The notes beneath the pieces are model-generated. The model was not told the DNA's origin. It saw only the letters and a program-made list of their open reading frames with translations, and searched no databases. From contig JAYQNH010000002.1 of assembly GCA_038144195.1 (NCBI GenBank), forward strand, positions 868,001 to 932,000: DNA of 64,000 bases, given 5' to 3'. Within the stretch, counting starts at the first letter, position 1; the number at the start of each line of letters is the position of its first letter. The position numbers were made by a program, and so were the translations under genes. This document shows, in pieces, positions 28,901 to 38,645 of this stretch. The DNA is from VMDJ01 sp038144195. GTDB taxonomy: Bacteria; Pseudomonadota; Gammaproteobacteria; Chromatiales; Chromatiaceae.

Positions 28901-30793
28901 TTAATCTTCTAATTCTTGCAGCAGATTTTCTAATTGCTCTTCGGCTTGGAACCAAGCGAACTCAGCGTCTTCTAGCGCAGCATCAACTCGTGCTTTTTCG
29001 GCAAGTACTTTGGTGAGGTCATCTTTACGTGACGCATCATAGAGGTCGTTATCAGAGAGTTGTTGCTCAAGCGTAGCGACATCGACTTGGAGTGACTTCA
29101 TCAACTCTTCCGCTTGAGTGATCTTCTTTTTTGAGTAGGGCTGAGCTTTTTGGCGACGCTCGGCTTCAAGACGCTTTTGATCTTTACGTGAAGCGGTGTT
29201 GCTTGGTTTGTCATCCAACTTTGGCGCAATCTGTTTCGCTAACCAACGCGGATAACTGTCAAGATCCTCGGCGAACTCATCAACACGCTGATCATGAACT
29301 AGCCATAACTGGTCACAGCAAGTACGTAATAAGTGACGGTCGTGCGAGACGATAACCATCGCGCCTTCAAAGCTTTGCAAAGCAGTGGCGAGTGCTTGGC
29401 GCATATCAAGATCAAGATGGTTGGTTGGCTCGTCGAGCAATAAAAGGTTAGGACGTTGATATACCACTAAGGCCAATGCCAAACGAGACTTCTCGCCACC
29501 TGAGAAAGGCTCAACCTTCTCTAATGCTTTGTCGCCAATAAACCAAAACCACCCAGATAGTCACGCGCATCTTGCTCACCAATCTGTGGGTCAAGTTGTT
29601 GAAGATGTTCTACCGGTGTGTGTTGTGGATGCAGCTGCTCAAGTTGATGTTGCGCGAAATAGCCTAGCTGCAGATCTTTGGCTTCGATGCGCTCGCCAGT
29701 CTGCGTGCTGAGCTCCCCCGCAAGTAATTTAATGAAAGTCGACTTACCTGCACCGTTTGGACCCAATAGGCCAACACGATCACCCGGCCCTAGAATGCTA
29801 TTCGCTTTACTGAAGATGGCTTTGTTGCCATAGCTCACTGCACTGTCATGCAGTTGCAATAAAGGGTGTGGGTTTTTCTTCGGCGGTTTAAAGCTAAAGG
29901 CGAAAGGTGAGTCGACATGCGCAGGCGCAATCAGTTCCATGCGTTCAAGGGCTTTTAAACGGCTTTGTGCTTGTTTGGCCTTGGTAGCTTTTGCGCGGAA
30001 GCGCTCAACAAAGGAGCGCATGTGAGCCACTTCACGTTGTTGTTTTTCAAAACTGGCTTGTTGGTTAGCTAATCGTTCAGTCGAATACGTTCGAATGCTG
30101 TGTAGTTGCCCGAATAAAGCGTCGCTTTATTTTGCTCAAGATGCAGAATTTGATCGCAGACTGAATCTAAAAAGTCACGATCGTGGGAGATAAGCAAAAA
30201 AGTGCCACGATAAGCTTTCAGCCAATCTTCTAACCAAATTACCGCATCGAGATCGAGATGGTTAGTTGGCTCGTCGAGCAACAGTAAATCAGAACGACAC
30301 ATCAAGGTGCGCGCCAGATTAAGTCGCATGCGCCAACCACCGGAAAAACTATCTAGTGGGCGCTGCGTATCATTTGGTTTAAAGCCTAAACCTGCCATCA
30401 GTTGAGCGGCGCGACTACGTGCTTGATAGCCACCGATGTGATCCATATCTGCATGCAGATGCGCAATACGCTCACCTTCACCTTGCTGTTCTGCTTGGGC
30501 CAATGATTGCTCTAATGCGCGAAGCGGTGCATCACCATCAATCACATATTCAATCGCTTCTTGATGAATCGCAGGCACCTCTTGCGCCGGTGCGCAATGA
30601 TCCAATCAGCAGGTTTATGCAGATCACCCGCATCCGCGCTGAGCTCACCCAGAATCAGCGCAAACAAAGAAGACTTGCCGGTGCCATTAGCGCCCGTGAT
30701 GCCGACTTTCTTTCCCGGATGGATCTGAAAGCTGGCATCGCTAAACAGCAGACAAGGTCCGCGGCGGATAGCAATATGGTCAAGGTGCAACAT
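28901..30793 (-). CDS. yheS: ABC-F family ATPase YheS, three frameshifts
   Basis: A soluble protein with two ABC domains and no membrane part, as in the ribosome-binding ABC-F family. Domain 1 has the Walker A GITGANGTGKSSLFALI, signature DSFSGGWRMRLNLARTL and LLLLDEPTNHLDLDAVIWLE. Domain 2 has LLGPNGAGKSTFIKLLAGE and NLLLLDEPTNHLDLDMRQAL. A C-terminal coiled coil ends in EEQLENLLQELED. Breaks lie near 30600, 30070 and 29515. Full length is about 630 residues. Its exact role in translation is not known. Confidence 0.92.
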
Positions 30794-31061
30794 GGGGGCG
30801 AAGTGTACGTGCTTCCCACTTAAGTTGCGCTTCTAACTCGGCAACACGTGTTTCGAGGGCTTTGACTTTTTCTCGCGTGCGCATCAAGATCGCTTGTTGA
30901 ATCTCAAACTCATCGCGTGAAACCAAATTCATCTGACGCAACGCCGCTTCTAATGATGCTTTGATGTTGCGTTCCATATCGCCTTGTAGCGCCTGTAAGC
31001 CTGATGGCAAACCATCAACGAGTTTGCGAGATAAGTCGTCGAAAATCTTTGGATCAAACAT
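30780..31061 (-). CDS. ubiK: Ubiquinone biosynthesis accessory factor UbiK
   Basis: A 93-residue protein (MFDPKIFDDLSRKLVDGLPS ... EFEIQQAILMRTREKVKALE) of the BMFP family: an amphipathic N-terminal helix followed by a trimeric coiled coil. UbiK works with UbiJ in the Ubi complex for ubiquinone synthesis. The Met at 31061 is preferred; a second Met lies two codons upstream. The stop overlaps yheS by 14 bp. Confidence 0.88.
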   Translation of the reverse strand: MFDPKIFDDLSRKLVDGLPSGLQALQGDMERNIKASLEAALRQMNLVSRDEFEIQQAILMRTREKVKALETRVAELEAQLKWEARTLRPHVAP

Positions 31062-31130
31062 GCTCAATACTCCATAAATCGTTATGCCATTAGGTTAGAG
31101 CAGGGATTGTGCGCTTTCAATTGCCGATAA

Positions 31131-31145
31131 GCACCAAAAGAGTGC
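31131..31145 (+). promoter_or_regulatory. Putative NtrC enhancer site
   Basis: GCACCAAAAGAGTGC is an imperfect dyad with the GCAC-N7-GTGC spacing of NtrC sites. Two further GGTGCA half-sites follow at about 31154 and 31193. It lies some 110 bases upstream of a sigma-54-type promoter serving the porin-glnK-amtB genes, a usual distance for an enhancer. Confidence 0.55.
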
Positions 31146-31250
31146 GTCATTGTGGTGCACGTCCAATAAACCTTGTCGCTCTGGTGCAGGCGAATGAGCT
31201 TGTAAACCCAATAAGCATTTAAGTAACTGAATTTATTGATAAATAAAAAG

Positions 31251-31266
31251 TGGCACGCTTGATGCA
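31251..31266 (+). promoter_or_regulatory. Sigma-54 (RpoN) promoter
   Basis: TGGCACGCTTGATGCA matches the -24/-12 pattern TGGCACG-N4-TTGCW with one mismatch. It is 60 bases upstream of the TorF-like porin start and points towards glnK and amtB, genes normally under NtrC control. Confidence 0.75.
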
Positions 31267-31325
31267 ATGGTTGCTATGTACCCCCCTTGGGTCTTTAATC
31301 AACTTTGTGAGTAGGAAGTCAAAAA

Positions 31326-31995
31326 ATGAAAAAGACAACTTTAGCTTTAGCAATGGGCTTAATGATTTCAGGCGCTGCAAATGCAGCTTTAGAAGCGAAC
31401 ATTGGCGCAACAAGTAATTATATGTTCAGAGGAGTAACTCTTTCAGACAAAGATGCGGCTGTTTCTGGCGGCCTTGATTATTCCAGTGAGAGTGGTGGTT
31501 ATGCTGGTACTTGGATGTCAACTATGACGTCGGCAAATGGTGAAGAAGTCGACTTCTATGCCGGTTTTTTTCTAAGGATGATTACGACTTAGGTGTGATC
31601 TATTACTATTACCCTGATCAAACAGATGCGGATTATGCTGAGATTTATGGTTCGTACACGATGGGGGCTATTACAGCGAGCATGGCTTATACCCCTTGGT
31701 CACAAATTGACGATACCGTGGCTCAAGAAAGTTTCATTAAAGGTGATATTTATTATTCACTTGCTGCATCTGCCGAACTTTCTGATGGCTGGGGTGTGAC
31801 CGGCACTATCGGATACATGGACTTTGAAGATGATGGTGTAGGTGGCACTGATACTTCATATGCCCATATGCAAGTGGATTTGACTTAAAACGAGCCGGTG
31901 ACTTTGGAGATGTAACTTTTTCTCTATCTAAAGCCGATGCAGAGTCTGGGGATGATGATCCGGCATTTTTCGTATCTTTGAGTAAATCTTTCTAA
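31326..31995 (+). CDS. TorF-family putative porin, two frameshifts
   Basis: It begins with a signal peptide (KKTTLALAMGLMISGAANA). It continues with LEANIGATSNYMFRGVTLSD, the hallmark of the TorF (Gcw_chp) outer-membrane family. Alternating beta strands rich in Tyr and Gly follow (DYAEIYGSYTMGAITASMAY). The last strand, DPAFFVSLSKSF, ends in Phe as outer-membrane barrels do. Breaks near 31572 and 31886. Sited between a sigma-54 promoter and glnK, it is probably induced by nitrogen limitation and may admit a nitrogen source; the substrate is unknown. Confidence 0.82.
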
Positions 31996-32059
31996 CGGCA
32001 TAGCCGGCAATGAGCCGGCGGTACGCGTTTCGGCGGTTTCACTAACAAGGAGATAAAAA

Positions 32060-32398
32060 ATGAAATTAGTAACCGCCATTGTTAAGCCGTTCAAGCTTGA
32101 TGATGTTCGTGAAGCGCTATCAGAGATTGGCGTAAGCGGTATTACCGTGACTGAAGTCAAAGGCTTTGGTCGACAAAAAGGTCATACCGAGTTGTATCGC
32201 GGCGCTGAATACGTCGTCGACTTTCTACCAAAAGTAAAAATCGAAGCCGCTGTAGGCGCAGATCAAGTTGATCAAGTAATTGAAGCAATTACGGGCGCGG
32301 CACAGACCGGCAAAATCGGTGACGGCAAAATCTTCGTTACCACGATCGATCAAGTGATTCGTATTCGTACTGGTGAAACCGGTACTGAAGCACTTTAA
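32060..32398 (+). CDS. glnK: PII nitrogen regulatory protein GlnK/GlnB
   Basis: A 112-residue PII protein. It senses 2-oxoglutarate and ATP/ADP and plugs AmtB when ammonium is high. Visible features are KLVTAIVKPFKLDDVREALS, the T-loop GFGRQKGHTELYRGAEY with the uridylylated Tyr, and TGKIGDGKIFV. The link to amtB 25 bp downstream argues for GlnK. AAGGAG sits nine bases before the ATG. Confidence 0.95.
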   Translation: MKLVTAIVKPFKLDDVREALSEIGVSGITVTEVKGFGRQKGHTELYRGAEYVVDFLPKVKIEAAVGADQVDQVIEAITGAAQTGKIGDGKIFVTTIDQVIRIRTGETGTEAL

Positions 32399-32423
32399 GA
32401 CTTAATTCCGAGAGGATCGAAAG

Positions 32424-33697
32424 ATGGAAAACAATATTTTCGAACTCCAGTACGCAATGGACACCTTTTACTTCTTGGTGTGTGGCGCATTGGTCATGTG
32501 GATGGCTGCTGGCTTCTCAATGTTAGAAGCCGGTTTGGTCCGTTCTAAAAACACAACTGAAATTCTGACAAAGAACGTCGCATTGTTTGCGGTGTCTTGC
32601 ATCATGTACATGGTGATGGGTTACGCGATCATGTATGGCGGTTCTTACTTCCTGAATGGCATCGAAGGCGGCGAAACACTTGTTGCTGATGCACTAAATG
32701 ATATGGCCGGTCGTGAAGATGGCTTTGGTGGTGGTGCAGTGTACTCAAGTGCATCTGACTTCTTCTTCCAGGTTGTTTTCGTTGCAACGGCAATGTCGAT
32801 TGTTTCAGGTGCTGTTGCTGAGCGTATGAAGCTATGGGCATTCTTGTTGTTCGCAGTCGTCATGACTGGCTTTATCTATCCTATGGAAGGTAACTGGACA
32901 TGGGGCGGTGGCTCAGTATTTGGTTTGTACTCACTCGCTGACTACGGCTTCTCTGACTTCGCAGGTTCAGGCATCGTGCATATGGCAGGTGCGGCTGCAG
33001 CATTGGCAGGTGTCTTGTTACTGGGTGCTCGTAAAGGCAAGTACGGTCCTAACGGCGAAGTTCGCGCGATTCCAGGTGCAAACCTACCACTCGCAACCTT
33101 AGGTACTTTCATTCTTTGGATGGGTTGGTTCGGCTTCAATGGCGGTTCAGTACTTAAAGCTAGGCGATATCGCTAACGCTAACTCTGTGGCTATGGTGTT
33201 CTTGAACACTAACGCAGCTGCGGCAGGTGGCTTGGTTGCGGCACTGATCTTAGCTCGCGCATTGTTCGGTAAAGCTGACCTCACTATGGCACTTAACGGT
33301 GCATTGGCTGGCTTGGTTGCGATCACTGCAGAACCTTCAACCCCAACAGCGCTTGAGGCTACCTTGATTGGTGCTGCTGGTGGTCTGATTGTTGTGTTCT
33401 CAATCACCTTGCTCGACAAGATGAAGATCGATGATCCAGTGGGTGCGATCTCAGTACACGGTGTGGTTGGTCTGTGGGGTCTGTTGGCAGTGCCATTGAC
33501 TAACTCAGGTACAACCTTCATGGGTCAGTTGATTGGTGCAGGCACTATCTTCGCTTGGGTCTTCGTTGCTAGCTTCATTGTTTGGATGGTGATCAAGATG
33601 ATCATGGGCATCCGCATCAGTGAAGAAGAAGAGTACGAAGGCGCAGACTTGGCTGAATGCGGTATGGAAGCTTACCCAGAGTTCTCCAAAGGGCTAA
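32424..33697 (+). CDS. amtB: Ammonium transporter AmtB, frameshifted
   Basis: A multi-pass transporter with the Amt landmarks: AGFSMLEAGLVRSKNTTEIL, DFAGSGIVHMAGAAAALAG with the first pore His, and VGAISVHGVVGLWG with the second. One extra A near 33160 breaks the frame inside GGSVLKLGDIANANS. The C-terminal tail EYEGADLAECGMEAYPEF is normal. After it the open frame runs through the terminator to 33807, so a second indel probably hides the true stop near 33697. Length is about 424 residues. Confidence 0.92.
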
Positions 33698-33727
33698 CAG
33701 TAGTCCCTCTATCTCGATTGAAGGGTT

Positions 33728-33758
33728 TGGCGGATGCTTCGGCATCCGCCTTTTTTAC
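33728..33758 (+). terminator. Rho-independent terminator after amtB
   Basis: A perfect stem GGCGGATGC / GCATCCGCC with a TTCG tetraloop, followed by TTTTTT. It closes the porin-glnK-amtB unit and shows that the open frame through it is not coding. Confidence 0.93.
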
Positions 33759-33825
33759 CGTTAAGGATTTAAGCCGTAACAAACAAACCGATAACCACAA
33801 GTCTTAAAAAGCCTGAGGAGGCTTT

Positions 33826-34791
33826 ATGAACGCTGCGATAGAAATCATTACCTTAGAGCAACGCATTGAGCGTGAGCGGCAGGCGTTAGCAAAATACCTC
33901 AAGACATTGTTATCACCCATGGCGAGTGTGTCTTCCCCGCTCTGGGATGATATTTATCAACTCGATAAGCTGCTAAAAGTTTCGATCGCTTATGCGGGTA
34001 ACAGTAAGCTGGTTTATGCCGTTGGTTGTGATGGCCGTCAGCTCAGTAGTAATATTTCAAACGATTACATCGATACCAGTAAGCGTGGACAAGAGCTTTC
34101 TGTGCGCCCTTACATGGCGAATATTGCACAAGCTGATGAGTTTGTTTTATCACCTATCTATGTCGATAAGAACGATCGTCGTCCTTGCGTTACAGCGCTG
34201 CATAAAGTGAAAGACGATGAAGGAAAGATTATTGGCTGTATAGCAGCCGACTATGACCTGTCGGTGTTGCCAACCTCACAAGATGAGGTCGATGACGTTC
34301 CATCAGCATGGCGCCAGATCAAAGGTGATCCGGCAATTCGTCAGAATTTATTTCAACAAGCGCGCGTAAATAGCGCGATGGATCAGCGACTCGATGAAGT
34401 GAATGACATCCTCACGGACCTGATCACGCAGCGCGGCATCTTTCATGCCAAGCTGCATTACAGCAACAGTCGCGCCACCTTGTGGCTTTATGATGATCCG
34501 CATCGTTATCGTTTACATGTGCTCGATGAGATCATTAATCCGGCGGTGTGTCTGGCGTACCCTAAGAAACCATATCCAGCTGATGCAAGCGTGCCAAAAG
34601 AACATGTTGCCAAAGTGTTTAAACGATTATCTGAACTGCGTAACGCCGATGAGACGATCTATCTTCGTTCGGGTTCATTGAATGTCGTGAATGGCATGGT
34701 GGGGCTAACCTTCTCGTGCGATGGCAGCCATTACATGAGTGCTGATGAATTTTTAGCCAAGCCAGATAGCTTTTGGTTTGGTTGTGCTTAA
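33826..34791 (+). CDS. Orphan PDC/Cache-type sensor-domain protein
   Basis: A 321-residue protein without signal peptide or membrane helix. Residues about 45 to 150 resemble a PDC (Cache) ligand-binding domain: VRPYMANIAQADEFVLSPIY, RRPCVTALHKVKDDEGKIIG. The second half (RATLWLYDDPHRYRLHVLDE, GMVGLTFSCDGSHYMSADEF) has no output domain I know. GAGGAG lies before the ATG. It follows the amtB terminator, so any link to nitrogen control is only positional. Confidence 0.65.
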   Translation: MNAAIEIITLEQRIERERQALAKYLKTLLSPMASVSSPLWDDIYQLDKLLKVSIAYAGNSKLVYAVGCDGRQLSSNISNDYIDTSKRGQELSVRPYMANIAQADEFVLSPIYVDKNDRRPCVTALHKVKDDEGKIIGCIAADYDLSVLPTSQDEVDDVPSAWRQIKGDPAIRQNLFQQARVNSAMDQRLDEVNDILTDLITQRGIFHAKLHYSNSRATLWLYDDPHRYRLHVLDEIINPAVCLAYPKKPYPADASVPKEHVAKVFKRLSELRNADETIYLRSGSLNVVNGMVGLTFSCDGSHYMSADEFLAKPDSFWFGCA

Positions 34792-35669
34792 CGCACCTCG
34801 CTAAGCAAGCGCTGCATCATGCTGTTGGCTTGTTGCCCATAGCCGCCGCCAAATAAATTGAAGTGATTCAATATGTGATACAGGTTGTATAAAGTGCGGC
34901 GCACCTCATGACCTTCACTTAAGCGATAGTTGGCTTGGTAAGCATGATAAAAGTCGGCATTAAAGCCGCCAAAAAGATGCGTCATCGCAAGATCGGTTTC
35001 ACGATCGCCATAATAAATCGCAGGGTCAAAAATCACCGGCATGCCGTGTTTATCAATCATCATATTGCCGCCCCATAGGTCACCATGCAGTAATGAGGCC
35101 TTGGGCGAATGATTCAGAAAGTGCGGCAGGGCATCGATGAGTTGGTCTGCTAATGCCATAGTGGCGCCGCCTATGCCATTCTCTTGCGCCAGCTTTAATT
35201 GATAGCCCAAGCGATGCTCACGCCAGAAGGTTAGCCAATCAGATTCCACGGTATTGATCTGCTCAGTCGAGCCAATGTAGTTATCGCGCTGATGACCAAA
35301 GCGTGGTTGAGTTGAGTGATGTAAAACAGCTAATTGCTCGCCGGCTAAGCGCATGGCTTTAGCTGAGCTTCCGGCAGTGATCGCTTCCATGATCAGGTAG
35401 CTATGTGTTTCAGTGCTGCCGCAGGTTAACGGCTCGGGTGCGCGCATTGCGTGCGCACTGTTTAAGATCGATAAGCCTTCCATTTCGGCTTCAAACATAT
35501 CCAGCTTATCAATACTGTTCAGTTTGACGAACCAATGCTGACCGTCCATGTGCACAATATGCGTCTCATTGATGCAGCCGCCACCGATCGGCGAGGTCTC
35601 AATTGACACAATAGGTTGATGCGTTGCCTTTGCAATTGCGTGGGCAATGTCATGCCAGATTTGGCGCAT
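34788..35669 (-). CDS. Fructosamine kinase family protein
   Basis: A 293-residue protein with an aminoglycoside-phosphotransferase-like kinase fold: SPIGGGCINETHIV, SLLHGDLWGGNMM for the catalytic loop, and VIFDPAIYYGDRETDLAMTH for metal binding, then LYNLYHILNHFNLFGGGY. Relatives phosphorylate ketosamines on glycated proteins, starting their repair. The stop overlaps the convergent sensor gene by four bases. The frame is intact. Confidence 0.9.
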   Translation of the reverse strand: MRQIWHDIAHAIAKATHQPIVSIETSPIGGGCINETHIVHMDGQHWFVKLNSIDKLDMFEAEMEGLSILNSAHAMRAPEPLTCGSTETHSYLIMEAITAGSSAKAMRLAGEQLAVLHHSTQPRFGHQRDNYIGSTEQINTVESDWLTFWREHRLGYQLKLAQENGIGGATMALADQLIDALPHFLNHSPKASLLHGDLWGGNMMIDKHGMPVIFDPAIYYGDRETDLAMTHLFGGFNADFYHAYQANYRLSEGHEVRRTLYNLYHILNHFNLFGGGYGQQANSMMQRLLSEVR

Positions 35670-35674
35670 AAGGT

Positions 35675-36262
35675 TTAGCTCAGTCGATCACGTAACGGGC
35701 TAGTACGTGGGAAGTGTGCCCGTAAGAATTCCATTTGATAGGCCAAAACATTACGACCCTGAAGAAAAATATATTCAGCATGGGTTGGGATAAAAGGGAT
35801 AGCGAGTAATTGCATGCCGGCTTGTTCAGGTGTGCGACCGGCTTTATGCGTATTACAGCGTGTGCACGAGGTAATCAGGTTGGACCAACTGTCTTCGCCC
35901 TCTTGGCTCACTGGAATGATGTGATCGCGCGAGAGCTGGGATTTATGGAACTGATCACCGCAATACATGCAGTGAAAGTCATCGCGTTGAAACAGGGCTT
36001 CGTTAGAGACGGGAGGTGCGTAGCCTTTGTCGAGGCAGTAGCGATTTTGATGGTTGCCGTGAGTGGCGATAATGGAGTGAAGGATGATTTTGCTTTGATG
36101 CGATTCGTTATTGATACCACCACGAATCGTTAGGATGGGGTCGCCGAGGTCGTACGCAACCATATCAAGGCTGTGTAGCTTGACGGCCTGCCGGTAGTCG
36201 ATCCACTCAAGTGGCATCCCGGAGGCGTCGGTTCTCAACAATTGTTGTCTTAACCCCGACAT
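35675..36262 (-). CDS. HNH endonuclease domain protein
   Basis: A 195-residue protein with a zinc-bound HNH nuclease core: FHCMYCGDQF, LSRDHIIPVSQEGEDSWSNL and TSCTRCNTHKAGRTP. The Cys pairs and the His-Asn-His residues are all present. This architecture is widespread in gammaproteobacteria as a chromosomal gene, and nothing near it suggests a phage or toxin role. The start at 36262 (MSGLRQQLL) is preferred. Confidence 0.85.
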   Translation of the reverse strand: MSGLRQQLLRTDASGMPLEWIDYRQAVKLHSLDMVAYDLGDPILTIRGGINNESHQSKIILHSIIATHGNHQNRYCLDKGYAPPVSNEALFQRDDFHCMYCGDQFHKSQLSRDHIIPVSQEGEDSWSNLITSCTRCNTHKAGRTPEQAGMQLLAIPFIPTHAEYIFLQGRNVLAYQMEFLRAHFPRTSPLRDRLS

Positions 36263-36377
36263 GATGGGCGTCCTCACTTTCGGTTTAACTGTTTATGTCA
36301 CAGCTGAGCGCAGAGTTCAAATGACAGTTTGCTGACAAAACCCCGCGAGTCGAGATCAGCATCAGTACAATACCCGC

Positions 36378-38579
36378 ATGACCCAAACCACCTACCTGCG
36401 CGTGGCCATCCCAGTGCCATTGCCCAAAGCTTTTGATTACCTGCCTGATCAGCGCTTCACAGCAGCGGCTTATCCGGTGGGCGCGCGTGTTTTGGTGCCG
36501 TTTGGACGTACGCAAAAGCTCGGCGTGGTGTTGGAGCATGTGCAAAGTGCCGATGTAGCTAGCGATAAGCTCAAACATGTCGAACCGCCGATTGATTCAG
36601 AAGCACTCTTAGATAAAACACATCTTGCCTTCCTGCGTTGGGCGGCTAGTTACTACCATCACCCCTTAGGCGAGGTGGTCACGGCAGCCTTGCCGCTGCG
36701 CTTGCGCAAAGCGAATGCGCCATTGCCCTTAGCGGAACAGCGTTATTTTTTATCCGCTGAGTGCGAAAGCATTGTCGAGCAGCTTGGGCGCGCACATAAG
36801 CAACGGGAGCTGGTCGAGTGGATTGCGGCACACGGTGATCAAGGGGTTGAGCAAACCACACTTAAACAATACGCTGGCACAGCACTGATAAAAAAATTAG
36901 TCGATGCGCAGCATCTGATGCTGAAAGAAAGTGCGCCGATCAAAAGCGACTATGTGCCTCAGAGCTCACCGCATCGGCTGAATAAAGAACAGCAAGTTGC
37001 GGTTGATGCGGTTGCGCATCAGCTAAACCACTACGCGGCCTTTTTATTACAAGGCGTGACAGGCTCGGGTAAAACCGAGGTGTATCTACGATTAGCAGAG
37101 CAAGTGCTCGCACAAGATAAAAACGTGATGATCTTAGTGCCAGAGATTGCACTCACACCACAGCTGCAGCAGTGCTTTGCTGAACGTCTCGGTGATGGTG
37201 TGTTGTTGATGCATTCAGGCATGAAAGATACCGAGCGTGAGATCGCGTGGCAGCGTATTCGCTTAGGTCTAGCGCGTGTTGTATTGGGTACGCGTTCATT
37301 GATTCTCAATCCAATGGCGGAGCTTGGCTTAATTGTTGTGGATGAAGAGCACGACCCTTCGTTTAAACAACAAGAAGGCTTCCGTTATTCCGCGCGAGAC
37401 TTAGCCGTGGTGCGCGCATCGCGAGCAAAATGTCCGGTGGTACTGGGCTCTGCAACACCCTCATTAGAATCCTTGCGTAATGTTGAGCAGGCGCGTTATC
37501 AGCATCTGTTGTTGAACCAACGCGCGGGTAGCTCCAAGCCACCTTCAATGCATTTGGTTGATCTGCGTGATCAGCCAGTGCAAAACGGATTGGCGCTGCC
37601 AGTGATTGATGAAATCCAAGCAACGCTAAACAAAGGCGAGCAAGTGATGGTGTTTTTAAACCGACGTGGTTTTGCACCTGTGCTGGCCTGTTATAGCTGT
37701 GGTTGGACATCCGACTGCCCGCGCTGTGATGCGCGTCAAACGGTGCATCAAGCGGCACATCGTTTGTGGTGTCACCACTGCGGCTCGCAGCAAGCCTTGC
37801 CGCAAAAATGCCCAAGCTGTGGCGAGCAGGATTTACATCCTTTAGGTCAAGGCACTGAGCAGCTCGATCAGTCACTGCAGGCACGCTTTAAAGACATACC
37901 ACTCGTGCGCGTGGATCGTGATGCGGCTGCAAAGCGTGGCGCACTCGAAAAGCTACTCGCTTCAGTGCATCAAGCGGATGAGGCCATTTTGGTTGGTACG
38001 CAGATGCTCGCTAAAGGACATCACTTTCCAAAGGTGACCTTGGTGGTGGTGCTTGATGCGGATAGCGGTTTGTTTAGCGCCGACTATCGCGCGACCGAGC
38101 GTATGGCGCAGTTGCTGATGCAGGTGGCCGGTCGTGCCGGAAGAGGTGAGCTGCCAGGTCGGGTGCTGATTCAAACGCGCTATCCCGATCATCTGTTGTT
38201 GCAGACACTGGTCAATCAAGGCTACGAGGCATTCGCCCAAGCGGCGCTGCAAGAACGACTCGAGGCGGACTATCCACCTATCACACATCAAGTGCTGCTG
38301 CGTGCTGAGGCGAATAAGATGGATCCGACGATGCAGTTTTTGAACAAGGTCACCCAGTGGGGCAAGGCGCAGACCGATGGGTCGGTGAGCTTTTGGGGTC
38401 CAGTGCCAGCACCGATGATGCGCCGCATAGGGCGATACCGTGGTCACCTGCTGATTCAGTCGAGCTCGCGCGAAGCGCTGCACAGCTTTTTGTCCCAACT
38501 CGAGGTGTATCTCGCTGAGACCAAGCTCGCCCGCTCGGTGCGCTGGAGCTTGGATGTTGATCCCGCGGATCATTTTTGA
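36378..38579 (+). CDS. priA: Primosomal protein N' (replication restart helicase) PriA
   Basis: PriA recognises stalled forks and reloads the replisome. The protein is 733 residues and intact. It has an N-terminal DNA-binding part (YLRVAIPVPLPKAFDYLPDQ), Walker A LLQGVTGSGKTEVYLRLAEQ and the DEEHD box. The zinc-binding Cys cluster reads CYSCGWTSDCPRC and CHHCGSQQALPQKCPSCG. The helicase motif VLIQTRYPDH and the C-terminal domain follow. Confidence 0.97.
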   Translation: MTQTTYLRVAIPVPLPKAFDYLPDQRFTAAAYPVGARVLVPFGRTQKLGVVLEHVQSADVASDKLKHVEPPIDSEALLDKTHLAFLRWAASYYHHPLGEVVTAALPLRLRKANAPLPLAEQRYFLSAECESIVEQLGRAHKQRELVEWIAAHGDQGVEQTTLKQYAGTALIKKLVDAQHLMLKESAPIKSDYVPQSSPHRLNKEQQVAVDAVAHQLNHYAAFLLQGVTGSGKTEVYLRLAEQVLAQDKNVMILVPEIALTPQLQQCFAERLGDGVLLMHSGMKDTEREIAWQRIRLGLARVVLGTRSLILNPMAELGLIVVDEEHDPSFKQQEGFRYSARDLAVVRASRAKCPVVLGSATPSLESLRNVEQARYQHLLLNQRAGSSKPPSMHLVDLRDQPVQNGLALPVIDEIQATLNKGEQVMVFLNRRGFAPVLACYSCGWTSDCPRCDARQTVHQAAHRLWCHHCGSQQALPQKCPSCGEQDLHPLGQGTEQLDQSLQARFKDIPLVRVDRDAAAKRGALEKLLASVHQADEAILVGTQMLAKGHHFPKVTLVVVLDADSGLFSADYRATERMAQLLMQVAGRAGRGELPGRVLIQTRYPDHLLLQTLVNQGYEAFAQAALQERLEADYPPITHQVLLRAEANKMDPTMQFLNKVTQWGKAQTDGSVSFWGPVPAPMMRRIGRYRGHLLIQSSSREALHSFLSQLEVYLAETKLARSVRWSLDVDPADHF

Positions 38580-38645
38580 TCACTATCTAATGATGTCAGA
38601 TGGGCAGTTTGTTATGCTGCGCGCCCTTCTTTTAGGCGAAACACC

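Noticed and set aside
32424..33807. Programmed frameshifting in amtB and other genes
   Set aside because: The breaks have no shared slippery sequence or following structure, occur in about thirty unrelated genes, and look like random single-base errors.
33698..33807. C-terminal extension of AmtB through 33807
   Set aside because: The frame crosses a perfect terminator hairpin and does not resemble any AmtB tail.
35675..36262. HNH nuclease as part of a defence or toxin system
   Set aside because: No partner, immunity gene or mobile context is beside it. It looks like the common chromosomal HNH protein.
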